From positions 499,559-563,558 of the forward strand of contig SAXG01000023.1 in assembly GCA_012932865.1 (NCBI GenBank): a stretch of DNA of 64,000 nt, read 5' to 3'. Numbering within the stretch: the stretch's first letter is position 1; the number at the start of each line of letters is the position of its first letter. A program made the translations under genes and the position numbers. Positions 31,567-42,581 of this stretch are shown one piece after another. The stretch is from Amylostereum areolatum. Its lineage: Eukaryota; Basidiomycota; Agaricomycetes; Russulales; Stereaceae. The notes below the pieces were generated by a model, which saw only the letters and a list, made by a program, of their open reading frames with translations, was not told where the DNA came from and ran no database searches.

Positions 31567-34500
31567 ATCGTCCTTCAACCGCGGCTGTTGAAAGGACACA
31601 GACAATGAACTTTTCAAATCGGTCTCCTGTGCAGGAAACAGGAGATGACGTAAATAGAACAGTGTATATAAGGTCATACCAAGATGGAGCAACGCACGCT
31701 CCATCAATTCATATACCTGTTACATTTCATGGAAAGTTCCGTAAAGCCGCCGCAAAAGCACTGCTCGATAGCGGAGCAAGCAAGTACCCTGATCCATCCA
31801 GATTTCGTACGAAAACACAAGATGAATCTGATCCAATTGAAGAAGCCAATACCAATATATAACGTTGATGGATCTAGGAACACTCTAGGAGAGATCAAAC
31901 AGAAAGTGTACCTTCCAATGACGATGGAAGGGATCAACGGAGAAATTCACCGCGAAAACCTAGGATTGTTCGTCACAGCCCTGGGAGGAGACGAAGTAAT
32001 CTTAGGAACCCCTTGGCTCAAGAAACACAATCCTCATATCGATTGGAGAAAGAGACAGATTACACTACAAACATGTCCAGGTACGTGCCTCACTACCAGT
32101 AAAACAATGATCGTCCAAGGAAAAGACGAACACTCTCTACAATCATTCGAAGAACAGGAGATCAACCATCACGCAACGATAGAAGAACAAGAAGACCCCG
32201 AATCCAACTCCGATCTCGCCGATATCAGGATAGTCAGAACATTCCATGGAAAAACTGACGTAGAAACAATGCCGATTGCAAAAGAAGCAAACGAACCCGG
32301 TATTTGGATAACAGCAAGAGCAACCAAGGCACAAGAACTCGCAGAAAGAGCGGCCATAGGAGAGAAGAAGAAGACACTCGATGAGATGATTCCGTCTAGT
32401 TACAAACAGTATCAGAAGGTATTCGAAAAGAAAGCGTCGGAACGCTTTCCAATCAGCAGACCTTGGGATCACGCGATAGACCTGACTGAAGGATGGAAAC
32501 CTCGAAATTGCAAAGTATACCCAATGACGGTACCAGAACGGAAGGAACTGGACACATTCATAGACGAGCATCTACGAAAAGGGTACATCCGAGAATCAAA
32601 ATCAGAGATATCATCGCCCTTCTTCTTTATCAAGAAGAAAGACGGATCTCTTCGACCAGTACAGGACTATCGCTATCTTAACTCGATCACGGTTAAAAAA
32701 TGAATACCCGATACCACTCATCTCAGATCTCATCGACAAATTAAAGGGCGCTAAGATCTTCTCAAAGCTCGATCTCCGATGGGGATACAACAATGTTCGG
32801 ATCAAAGAAGGAGATCCAATGGAAAGCTGCGTTCAAAACAAACAGAGGCCTTTTCGAACCAATGGTAATGTTCTTCGGACTAACCAACTCACCCGCAACA
32901 TTCCAAGCAATGATGAACGCACTGTTCAAAGAATTAATAGACACCGGGAAAAGTAGTGGTCTATATGGATGACATACTGATATTTACAGAAACACTCGAC
33001 GAACATAGAAAACTGATGAAAGAAGCCCTCCAACTTCTAGAACGGAACGATCTATTCCTCAAACCAGAGAAGTGCTTCTTCGAACAACCATTGATCGAGT
33101 ACCTAGGCGTGATAATCACGCACAACAAGGTACAGATGGATCCGGTCAAAGTCCAAGGACTAGCCGAATGGCCCACACCAAGGAAAGTAAAAGAGTCCAA
33201 TCATTCCTCGGATTTGGAAATTTTCTATCGACGCTTCATCAAAGACTATTCCAAGATCGCCAGACCCCTATTCCAGCTCACAAAGAAAGACCACGAATGG
33301 AACTGGATGGCCGAATGTGAACGTACCTTCGAAAGACTGAAACGAGAATTCACATCGTCCCCAATCTTAATCATGCCCGATGAAAACAAACCATTCCGCA
33401 TAGAGAGTGACGCCTCCGACTTTGCGTACGGAGCCATCCTATCGCAGCCAGATGAGATCGAAAGATGGCATCCGGTCGCGTACCTATCCAAATCACTATC
33501 TCCCGCGGAACAAAATTACGAGATATACGACAAAGAACTCTTAGGAGTAGTGAAAGCCTTAGAACACTGGCGACACTATCTAGAAGGAGCGAACCACAAA
33601 GTCGAAATCTGGACAGATCATAAAATCTAGAATATTTCACAACAGCTCAGAAACTCAATCGACGACAAGCACGATGGAGCTTGTATCTGTCCCGTTTCGA
33701 CTACACCTTGGTACACAAACCAGGAAGTACAAAACAAGGCAGATGGACTTTCTAGAAGACCAGATCATAAGGAAGATATTCCAGACAACGACGATCGCAT
33801 CCTGCTTCACCCTTCGGTTTTCAGGACTAGAGCCACCGGAAGAGGAGCAGTCGAAGCAGTCGGAGACAAAGAACTTCTCAAAGAACTAAGAAACTTCTCA
33901 CACCTAGATGATGAGGTTTGGACAGCGTTAGAGACAATCAAAAGATCGGGACCACGCACCCTCGCAAAAGGAATCGAAGATTGGAACTTCGAGAACGATC
34001 TGATCATCAGAAAAGGAAAGATCTATGTGCCACAGAATCTCGAACTTAGACGCAGGATCCTAAAGTCGCATCATGATCTGGAAACAATTGGACATCCAGG
34101 CGAAATGAAAACTCTAGAGCTGGTACAAAGAAACTTTTGGTGGCCAAAGATGATTTCCTTCGTGAAAGGTTATGTTCAAGGATGTCCCGTATGCCAGTCA
34201 ACGAAGAATGTCACACATCCGGCAAAACATCCATTACAACCTACGGAAATACCAGAACGACCATGGGAAACGATCACATCGGATTTTATTACAGACCTTC
34301 CGATCTCCAACGGATTCGATTCGATCAACGTAGTCGTCGACAGGTTCACTAAAACCGCAGTATTCACGCCGTGCCTAAAGACGATCAACGCAGAAGAAAC
34401 AGCTGATCTTCTGATCGACAATGTTTACAGACGATTTGGACTATGGAAAAGAATGATATCGGACAGAGGCCCTCAATTCGCATCCAAAGTATTCCAATCC

Positions 34501-35454
34501 ATCTGCGAAAGCCTCGGAGTTATCTCGTCGCTCAGTACAGCGTATCATCCCCAAACGGATGGCGAAACAGAAAGAGTGAATCAAGAATTAGAACAATATC
34601 TTCGAGCATTCTGCAACGGAGATCAAACGAATTGGGCAAAACTTCTACCAAAAGCAGAATTTGCACACAATGTAAGACAACATTCAGCTACGAAAACCTC
34701 CCCATTTGAACTCCTACATGGGTATCAACCGGTTTTTAACCCGACAATACCAACCGATCCGCGAATACCGACGGCCGAAGAAAGAATAAAGAACTTTAAA
34801 GACGCATGGAACAACGCAGAAGCAAGTCTGGAAATAGCTGCCAAACTGATGAAAATGCAGCACGATCAAACGCTCACACTGTGAGATCAACTCAAACAGG
34901 GTGACCAAGTATGGTTAGACGGAAAAAATCTTAACACGGTATACCCGAAAACTAAACTAGCACCAAAGCGATTCGGCCCATTCAAAATCGAAAAAGTAAT
35001 AGGACCAGTAACCTATCGCTTAGAACTACCGGCAAAGTGGAAGATACATCCGGTATTTCACGCGGCACTATTAATTCCGTTCAAAGAAACAGAACAATAT
35101 GGAGAAGCTTACGAAAAACCGCCTCCGGAACTAGTAAACGATGAAGAACTCTACGAACTGGAAACAATAATAGCCTCGAAACTAGACAAACGATATTCCG
35201 AACCGTTACATTACTTCGTAAAATGGAAAGGATACCCCGACTCCGGTAACACATGGGAACCAGCATCTAATCTCGAAGGATCAAAAGATGCGATCGCAGA
35301 GTTCCATCGTAATAACCCCAAGGCACCGAAGTTACCACCACAGCCAATCAAAGATACCAACACAGAAGCCACTGATCGCGACGAAACCGACGCAACGCAG
35401 CGAGAACGAAGACCAACAAGACGAAAGAAACGCAAGACGAAAGTAAGACATTAG
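31563..35454 (+). pseudogene. pol of C1 (several single-base indels)
   Basis: Protease-RT-RNase H-integrase-chromodomain, as in C2. Homopolymer indels near 31785, 32696, 32815, 32950, 33195, 33628 and 33735 break it into pieces. The TGA at 34882-34884 in the integrase C-terminal part is shared with C2. After it the frame continues through a chromodomain to TAG 35452-35454. Confidence 0.88.
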
Positions 35455-35536
35455 TGAGACTCAACGGCATTCAGGCGAATGCACTGCCAACAAGGGGGGG
35501 ATAAAAACCCTACAGGTTCAACAAGACAGATCACCA

Positions 35537-37543
35537 ATGTCCACCACCCCGAACGCAACCAACATCTCCTCTACCAATCAGACCGTCTCAACCAACAATG
35601 TCGAACGCATCCGCCTCGTCTGCAACAAAGCACACCACACTCAACAGGAACGCACTCTCTGTGGAGACTGCTTCATCGCTCGATCGGCAGCAATCTTCGC
35701 AATTAAGTCAGTACCTCCTCCGTCTAGGTCAGGACCAGACGGAAGAACAGGGGGTAAGCTGATTAGAAGCATACAGAAGAACCCTAACTGAAGCACCCGG
35801 ATTCCTCACAGGTGCCAATGCAATTCCCGTGGTCCGGAGCGACGAAGGTCCCAACACCCGATTCCCCGATACTCGAGAATCAAATAGCCCACATGATAGC
35901 CGGAGTAGCGATCGAGCAGGCCAGGCAGCGGATCGACGACCTCAGGAGGGAGTCGGCCGACGTCCAGGGCATCCTGGAAGACCACAACAAGATGCTCGAC
36001 GAAGAACTCCACCAGCTGGACTTGAGGTACCTGACGCTCTCGACCGAAATGGAGGAACGAGAGGTCAAGCTCCTTCGACGATTCAGGAAGCTAGCGCAGC
36101 GGCTATACTCAACGTCGCAGAACTCCGAAAGTTCCTCACTGAAGTCGGACTCCGAGTCAACTGGCTCAACTGGGAAAGACATACCTTCCGTGCCGCCTAC
36201 GAAGGAGAAATCCTCCGAAGACGAATGGAAACTACCGGAGTTCCCCATATGTCGCCACGCGAAGGCCCCGACATCGACCTCATCTTCCATGGACATCACA
36301 TCTCCCCGGGCTATACTGTTCGACCCGATCCCATCGCACCCGCCCTCACCAGACCCCCGTTCCTTCCTAACGCCCCTCCACGACCCGTCACCGCCCCCAC
36401 GCCACCAGGATCCTTACCCATCCCCGGCATCACCCAGATTAACCCCGTCCAGCCTCCCGTCGCTAGAAACGGATTACCCGAAGAGCAGTTCGGACAGCCC
36501 CTGCCAAGAGAGCTATCGGGACAGTCCCTGGTCCTTCCAGAGCCCAGACAACCGACCGGACGACCGGCCAGCAGTCCGCGACCGGTACCTAGGACACCTC
36601 CTCGGCTGTCCGCCGTGTCTAGACCGCCAACTCCATTCCCACTATCTGCTAGCGACGCTCCCATGCCGTGGCACGGAAACCCTGCCCCCTATCCCTCATT
36701 CCTACGTCCGCACCCCGACCACGCTCGAGATCCCGTCACCCAGGATCCCCGAGTCACCGCACAGCGACGTAAACATGATTCTGTCGACCCCGACGGAAGA
36801 CCGTTCAAGCGGATCAGAGAGTTCAGACTCCCCGATGCATCGGGTGAGGAAGAACTTCAAGGAACTCAAGAAGATAGTCGATCGGATGATGGAAGACCGC
36901 GCTCGCCGGAGACAGGAACTCAACCTAACGGACGAGTCGGACAGTTCAGCGGACGAATCGGACAGCTCGGCGGACAAATCGGAGAAGGACAACAGGACGA
37001 AGGAAGTAGCCGAGAATCCCTCGGACCCATGGAGCGACGAACCAACCACGTGGACGCAAGAGAAGTGGGACGCGATTCCCTCGAAGCCGCGGAAACACTG
37101 CTGGAAATGCGGCAAGCGAGGCCATCTCCGCCGAGATTGCCCCCGTCGCAAGGGCGCTCCCCCTCACTTCCCCCGATCTCGGTCCTGCGATCCCCTCCGA
37201 CCACAGACTCCTCTTCCTCGCCCTCGCCCGGACCGTCCGGATATCAGTTACGGTCCAGGAACACTGATGTCCCACCCCCACCTCCGACGTACCGACGCTA
37301 CCGCCCCGCGCCCACAGGCAGCTTCTGGGATTCCTCACGCGACGCGAGAGCCTGACGCACGAAGCCGCCCAACACGCCACTGAGCAGTGGCTGTATTGGG
37401 AGGACGCAATGCTCCGCACTCAACGAGAACCCCCCTCACGCTTCAATCACTCATGGCGCGTCGACGATCTCTTCTGGAAGGAAGCAGATTGGGACTTGCA
37501 GGAAGCGGAGGAGTCGAAGGATCACTGGCCGGAGCCCTGGTAA
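35537..37543 (+). CDS. C1 accessory gene 1: spliced coiled-coil / CCHC zinc-knuckle protein with overlapping second frame
   Basis: Lies between pol and the 3' LTR, the env position. Exon 1 starts at ATG 35537 (MSTTPNATNISS) and contains a Cys/His cluster (RLVCNKAHHTQQERTLCGDC). An intron is strongly suggested: branch site CCCTAACTG at about 35783 and acceptor CCTCACAG ending at 35811. Two donors exist: GTACCT (35711), which joins to frame 1, and GTAAGC (35754), which joins to frame 2. Frame 1 encodes a coiled coil (IEQARQRIDDLRRESADVQG, about 35900-36100), a Ser/Pro linker, a basic helix (KNFKELKKIVDRMMEDRARR) and the zinc knuckle CWKCGKRGHLRRDC at about 37100-37141. Frame 2 is open over the same 1.5 kb and contains VAELRKFLTEVGLRVNWLNW and an NLS-like RRKHDSVDPDGRPFKRIRE. 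In C1 an extra C near 37310 breaks frame 1; C2 is intact. Function unknown. Confidence 0.6.
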
Positions 37544-37639
37544 GCGCGCGGACAGACTTCACCCATCATACGCACTCGGACTATTTCTCCCATCATCCCG
37601 CCTTTACGATTTCTCCTTACGATACTCCTCGGACTGATC

Positions 37640-37780
37640 ATGGACTGCGCCCTCATCCGCACGCATATTTTCCTCGGACTTCTCTACTATACCGGTTTCT
37701 ATCGCTATGAGGAAGGCGAGACGCTTGATATTCTCTCCGCGACGCGCTGGACGCGTCGCCTGCTTACGACTCAGTTTTGA
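37640..37780 (+). CDS. C1 accessory small hydrophobic ORF (46 codons)
   Basis: ATG at 37640, TGA at 37778-37780. The product starts MDCALIRTHIFLGLLYYTGF and has one hydrophobic stretch. The frame is open upstream from a TAA that overlaps a donor-like GGTAAGC at the end of accessory gene 1, so it could be a 3' exon. The copy in C2 is identical but lies in the homogenised core, so identity says nothing about selection. Confidence 0.25.
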   Translation: MDCALIRTHIFLGLLYYTGFYRYEEGETLDILSATRWTRRLLTTQF

Positions 37781-37926
37781 TTATGTACGAATCATCGCTT
37801 ACGATTGCTGGCAATGATTACATCATTGCCCCTCCGCATCGTAAGGATAAAAGGGAAAGCTACAAAGACCACAACACCCTCAGACATCGTCTAAACAAAC
37901 CCACTCGCACCACCCACACCAACCAA

Positions 37927-38310
37927 ATGTCTTCCACCCTCACCTCCTCATCGCGCAACCTCTCCACCACCGACCACACTCCCCCTACCACTCCTCCTCC
38001 CTCGCCCGTCCTCTCGCGCACTCCCACGCCCGACCCACAAGACGAAGAACTCCTTCGTCATCTCAAAAGAGTCACGGAACTCCTAAGCCGTCCGGACGTC
38101 GCTCGCGCCATGAAAAGGCCGAGAAGTCTAGACGAAGAAGCCATGCGGGAGTCGAAAGGGAAATGCGGCATTAGAGGGGTATTCCGGAAGCACGGCCCCC
38201 GGTTCAGAAGCCCGGACCACGCGACGACGGCGAGAATAGGGCATCGGCTAGGGTCTCCCACGATGGACGAGGAGGACGTAAAAGTAGTAGAGGCGTTACT
38301 GAAGCGGTAG
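37927..38310 (+). CDS. C1 accessory gene 2: 127-residue basic protein
   Basis: ATG 37927 (MSSTLTSSSRNLSTTDH), TAG at 38308-38310. Thr/Pro-rich N-terminus, then a helical charged part (DEELLRHLKRVTELLSRPDV) and a basic Arg/Lys/His-rich C-terminus. No family is recognised. Intact in both C copies. The frame is open 50 codons further upstream with another ATG (37783). Confidence 0.5.
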   Translation: MSSTLTSSSRNLSTTDHTPPTTPPPSPVLSRTPTPDPQDEELLRHLKRVTELLSRPDVARAMKRPRSLDEEAMRESKGKCGIRGVFRKHGPRFRSPDHATTARIGHRLGSPTMDEEDVKVVEALLKR

Positions 38311-38384
38311 AATAGAATTCTATCGCTCAATTCCGGATAAGGATAAAAGGAGTGAACATCAAAACATGAGGACTCAGAAGCGTG

Positions 38385-38639
38385 ATGCAGCCCACTCAGT
38401 CGCCCGATCTCGTGATTTTCAATACGCCTACTCCACGCTGGCTCATCACCGTCATCAGCATCATCGTAGGACTTACGATCCTCACCTTCCTCGCATCAAC
38501 CATATTCCTTCTCCAATGGCGAAGAGCGAGCGACCGACAACACGTTCAAGACATCCCGCTAGAACCACTTCGGTTCAGGAATCTACGAGACGTAGATTCT
38601 AGAGAGGGGGATAGTGTTACAACTCGTTCAAGCTCGTAA
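38385..38639 (+). CDS. C1 accessory gene 3: single-pass membrane protein
   Basis: ATG 38385; the frame runs through the polypurine tract and ends at TAA 38637-38639, inside the 3' LTR. The product begins MQPTQSPDLVIFNTPTPRW, followed by a hydrophobic helix (LITVISIIVGLTILTFLAS and on) and a basic QWRRASDRQH, then PLEPLRFRNL. It is a typical one-helix membrane protein with a short N-terminal ectodomain. In the stretch where C1 and C2 differ (38474 on) I count nine synonymous and two amino-acid-changing codons over the protein part, which suggests selection on the protein. Position and topology recall an env or viroporin-like product, but no homology is claimed. Confidence 0.6.
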   Translation: MQPTQSPDLVIFNTPTPRWLITVISIIVGLTILTFLASTIFLLQWRRASDRQHVQDIPLEPLRFRNLRDVDSREGDSVTTRSSS

Positions 38640-39098
38640 CCGTCCCGACGACATAGCCACGACCGCGCCACAGCTCGTCGGCATCTCGACAACACAGCTC
38701 CGACAGTGCCACAGTTCGTCGACATGTCGACAACACAGCTACGACCGTGCCACAGTCGCGTCCCCGTAGATACTTGATACGATCGTTGCCTTATGTACAT
38801 TTATTTACTCGACCTCCTTTCATATAAAAGGAGGCTCAACGAACGAGCTATTCCTCAGCTCGTTCTCTTTGTAAATACAGGACTGTTCTAACTAAAGAAC
38901 CTCCTCTTAAGTATACTAAAGAGAGCCCAAAGTAACTAAGTCGAAAGCTCGCCTAAGTCTTCCGCGAAGACTTACTGCCTAGCTTACCGACCTCAACCTT
39001 CGTATAAACGAGACGTCTGGATCGCCTGATCCCACCTCTCATCTACACAAATACTGTAGCCTGAGCCGCTTGTCACGTGATAAGGACCGTCCTTAACA
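38615..39098 (+). repeat. 3' LTR of C1 (type 2)
   Basis: 484 bp, TGTTACAACTCG ... CCTTAACA, preceded by the polypurine tract AGAGAGGGGGATAG. Near-identical to 53852-54335. R-start AGCTCGTTCT at 38857-38866, about 35 bp after ATATAAAAG. Confidence 0.93.
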
Positions 39099-39103
39099 GT
39101 CGA

Positions 39104-42100
39104 TTTGCTGATCGTGTCACCATTGTAGTGCTTCATTAAGTCGGATGCGAGGGCAAGGCTGGCCTTGATCTCCTGTCGGACTTCTTCAAGTTGACGGAGG
39201 CGTTCTTCAACTGCAGGGACCTTTGAGGACGGGTTTACAGATGGGTACATCTTGGGGAGGAAGCCATAGAGGACTTCAAAGGGGGCCTTTCCGGTAGCTG
39301 CATGGGTGCGGGAGTTGTGAGAAAACTCGAAGAAGGGCAGCCACTTCACCCAGTCATCTTGACGGTAGTTGCAGAATACTCGCAGGAACTGCTCAAGGTT
39401 CTGGTTTTCGCATTCGGTCTGGCCATCTGTCTGTGGGTGGTACGCTGTGCTAAGGGCAGCCTTGATCCCGAGCTTCTCGTTGAGTGTACGCATTACCTGC
39501 CCAGCAAATTGGGGTCCACGATCCGAGATGATCTTGTCCGACAAGCCGTAATGTCGGTATACCTTATCGAAGAGAATGTCGGCCGTGCCATCGCTGGTGA
39601 TCTTCGTTGTACATGGGGTGGTAACCACCATCTTGGTGAGGCGATCAACCACGACGTTGACGGCATTATAGCCTTCGCAGTCAGGGAGCTCGACAATGAA
39701 GTCGGTAGAGATGACGCCAAATGGTCGGTCGGGTACTTCGTTCGGGATCATGTCGACGTGGGGTCGGCTGCTCTGTGTCTTTGTCGACTGGCAGGTTGCG
39801 CATCCTGCTACGAAGTCGCGGACGAAGACAGACATGCCAGGCCACCAATATTCACGACTCACAAGTTCGTAAGTCTTGAAGCGACCAGGGTGTCCAGCCA
39901 GGGGCGATTCATGGTACATTTTGACAATGTCGCGTCGCAACCCGTCGTCTGCAGGGACATATACCTTTCCTCTAAACAGGACCAGGCCTTCTTCGTAGTT
40001 CCACTCTTGAAGGTTCTTGACGAGTGTACGTGGTCCATTCCATAAGATGGCATCCAGAGCTTGAACGACCTCAATGTCCTTGGTCTTGCAGTCGCGGATA
40101 CGTCGTCGGAGTTCGACATCGCCGAGGGAGGTTACTGCTCCTGGCCTTGTTGCACGTATCTGGAAGTACTTGGGGTCGAGCAAAATACGCTCCTTGTTGT
40201 CGTTCTCAATGCCCTGCTTGTGATCAGGTCGTCGGGACATTGGGTCTGGGCGATGGGATACTCCTGGTTTGTGAACGAGCGCGAAGTCAAATCGAGTGAG
40301 GAATAGAGCCCAACGTGCCTGTCGGCGGCTCAGCTTCTGTGCCGTCTTGAAGTGCTCCAGGTTCTTGTGGTCTGTCCAGATTTCGACGGTGTCGGGGGCG
40401 CCTTCGAGGTAGTGGCGCCAGGATTCGAGCGCACGGATGATCGCGAGCAGCTCCTTGTCGTAGATGTCGTAGTTGCGTTCCGGTTCCGATAGGGCTTTGG
40501 ACAGATACGCCACTGGATGCCAGTGACCGTCGTCACCTTTCTGCGAGAGTATACCTCCAGTAGCAAAGTCCGAGGCGTCAACTTCGACAAGGTAGGGTTT
40601 CCTTGGATCAGGCATAACTAAGACAGGGGAGGAGGTGAACGCAGCTTTAAGTGCGTTAAACGCCGTCTGGCATTCCATCGACCAATTCCATGTGCAGTCC
40701 TTCTTTGTCAGGTCGAATAGAGGTCGTGCGATCTTGGAGAAATCCTTGATGAAGCGTCGGTAGAAATTACCAAATCCGAGGAAGGATTGTACATCCTTGA
40801 CCGTCCGGGGTGTCGGCCAGTCCTGGATACCAGCTACCTTGACGGGGTCCATGGCGATCTTGTCGTGGGAGATAATGAGTCCGAGGTATTCAACGGAGTC
40901 CTGCTCGAAGACACATTTCTCTGGCTTAAGGAACAGGTCATTGTCTTGTAGGCATTGGAGAACCTGTCGCACTCTGGCACAATGTTCCTCCATAGTTCAA
41001 GTGAATACGAGGATGTCGTCCATGTAGATGATGACTTTGCCCGAGTCGATAAGATCCTTGAAAAGTTCGTTCATCATTGCCTGGAACGTCGCGGGGGAGT
41101 TCATAAGGCCGAAGAACATCACCGTAGGTTCAAAGAGGCCACGATTCGTCTTGAACGCAGCCTTCCACTCGTTGCCTTCCTTGATGCGGACATTGTTGTA
41201 CCCCCAGCGGACGTCCATCTTGGAGAAGATCTTTGCACCTTTGAGGCGGTCAACAATTTCTGAGATCAGCGGCAAGGGGTACTCGTTTTTGATGGTACCC
41301 TTGTTCAGCTCTCGATAGTCCTGTACAGGCCGCAGCTTCCCATCTTTCTTTTTGACGAAGAAGAACGGACTTGCCTGCGGTGATTTCGATGGGCGAATGT
41401 AGCCCTTCTTCAGGTGGTCGTCGAGGAAGGTATCGAGCTCGATCTGCTCGGAGGGGGAGAGCGGGTAGATCTTGCAGGGCTTGGGTTCGAAGCCGTCCTT
41501 CATGTCAATGGCATGATCCCATGGTCGCCGGTCGGGTAGTCGTTCAGAGGTTTTCTTGTCGAATACAGGTGCAAAGTCGCGGTATGGAGGGGGAACCAAG
41601 TCTTCAAAGGTTTGCGGACGTGCATTTTCCCTTGAGTGCTCTGCAAGCTCTTGCGCCTTGGTGAAGCCCGCTCGGATTGGTACTGCCTCCGGGTTGGGGC
41701 CGTCAACTTCAGGAAGAATCCCAGCACGACGCAGGCCATTGATCTCCCAGTCTCGGAAGACCCTGGGTCGTTCGTCGTCGTCTTCAGTGAAAAGGCGGGC
41801 AGGTAAAGGTGAGAGATGGAATGTGCGGATGCGAACTCCTTTGACCCTGCGCGCGGGGATGACATACGTAGGGATAGGGGCCCAGGAGACATACACTGGT
41901 TCTGGGAATGGGTCGTCCGGGGCTAGAGGTACCTTAGGCCGCATCAGCTCGAACATTTTGCTGTGATCGGGTCGACGATGGTGTTCGCGGCTTTGTTGCA
42001 AGGTTTGTCACGGTCGGTTCGGAGAGGGTGCAAGAGGGAGGGCAGCGGAGCATGTCAACACGATCTTGCTGCCAGTCTATGGTGGGGTTATGCTCATCGA

Positions 42101-42581
42101 GCCAGTCTGTTCCAAGGATCATATCGTGATCACCGATGTCGGTGATGAAGAACTCAGCTTCTTCCTCATGGTATGCCTTCGAGTCTTGCGAGTATATCCG
42201 GATCCGTTGGGTCGTCGTATCACGCACCCAGCCCATGATGTTCTCGGTGCCGTCCACGTTACGCACGGGGAACGGGTTTTCTAGTTTTCTTGTAGTCAGC
42301 TTCTTGCGTTCAGCGAAGCTTCGGTTGATGATGATTCCTTCTGCACCGCTGTCAAGCAGTGCCTCTGCGTCGATTTGTCGGCCTGTCGCTCGTCCAATCA
42401 TTTTGACCTTGAGCGTTATCGAGGGTGTCTGCCTGTTCTTCGTGACAGTAGAGAGGTGCACACACGATGGATACGATTGCTCACATGAGGTCATAGATGA
42501 TAGTACAGAGAAGCGATTGTAAGATGCCGATGATATAAGTCCTTTGCCTCCGCCAGACGACGCGACTGGGGGGCGTTTCAA
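39104..42581 (-). pseudogene. pol of B2 (protease to integrase, continues at 54336)
   Basis: Protease EALLDSGAEGIIINRSF near 42350, RT with YMDDILVFT near 41010-41040, RNase H, integrase zinc module GHPGRFKTYELVSREYWWPG with intact GCATCQSTK, and DDE core (STDFIVELPD, ISDRGPQFAG, TECENQNLEQ). A frame change occurs near 41935-41965 between protease and RT, and a TGA (complement of 40997-40999) follows DDILVFT where B1 has CGC or CGT. The frame ends at the C1 LTR after ATTAGCAAATCGAC-equivalent sequence; the chromodomain part is at 54336-54950. Confidence 0.9.

Larger units (their letters stand above)
28991..39098 (+). mobile_element. chromovirus C1 (plus strand), chimeric inverted partner of C2
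   Basis: 10.1-kb Ty3/gypsy element: LTR 28991-29492, leader, gag, pol, 3.1-kb extra coding block, LTR 38615-39098. The two LTRs are clearly different types. The left flank is A2 (cctgc) and the right flank is B2 (gtcga). From about 30241 to 38473 it is nearly identical to the complement of C2, apart from a few substitutions and more than ten single-base indels, mostly in homopolymers, each of which breaks a frame that is intact in C2. Confidence 0.92.
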
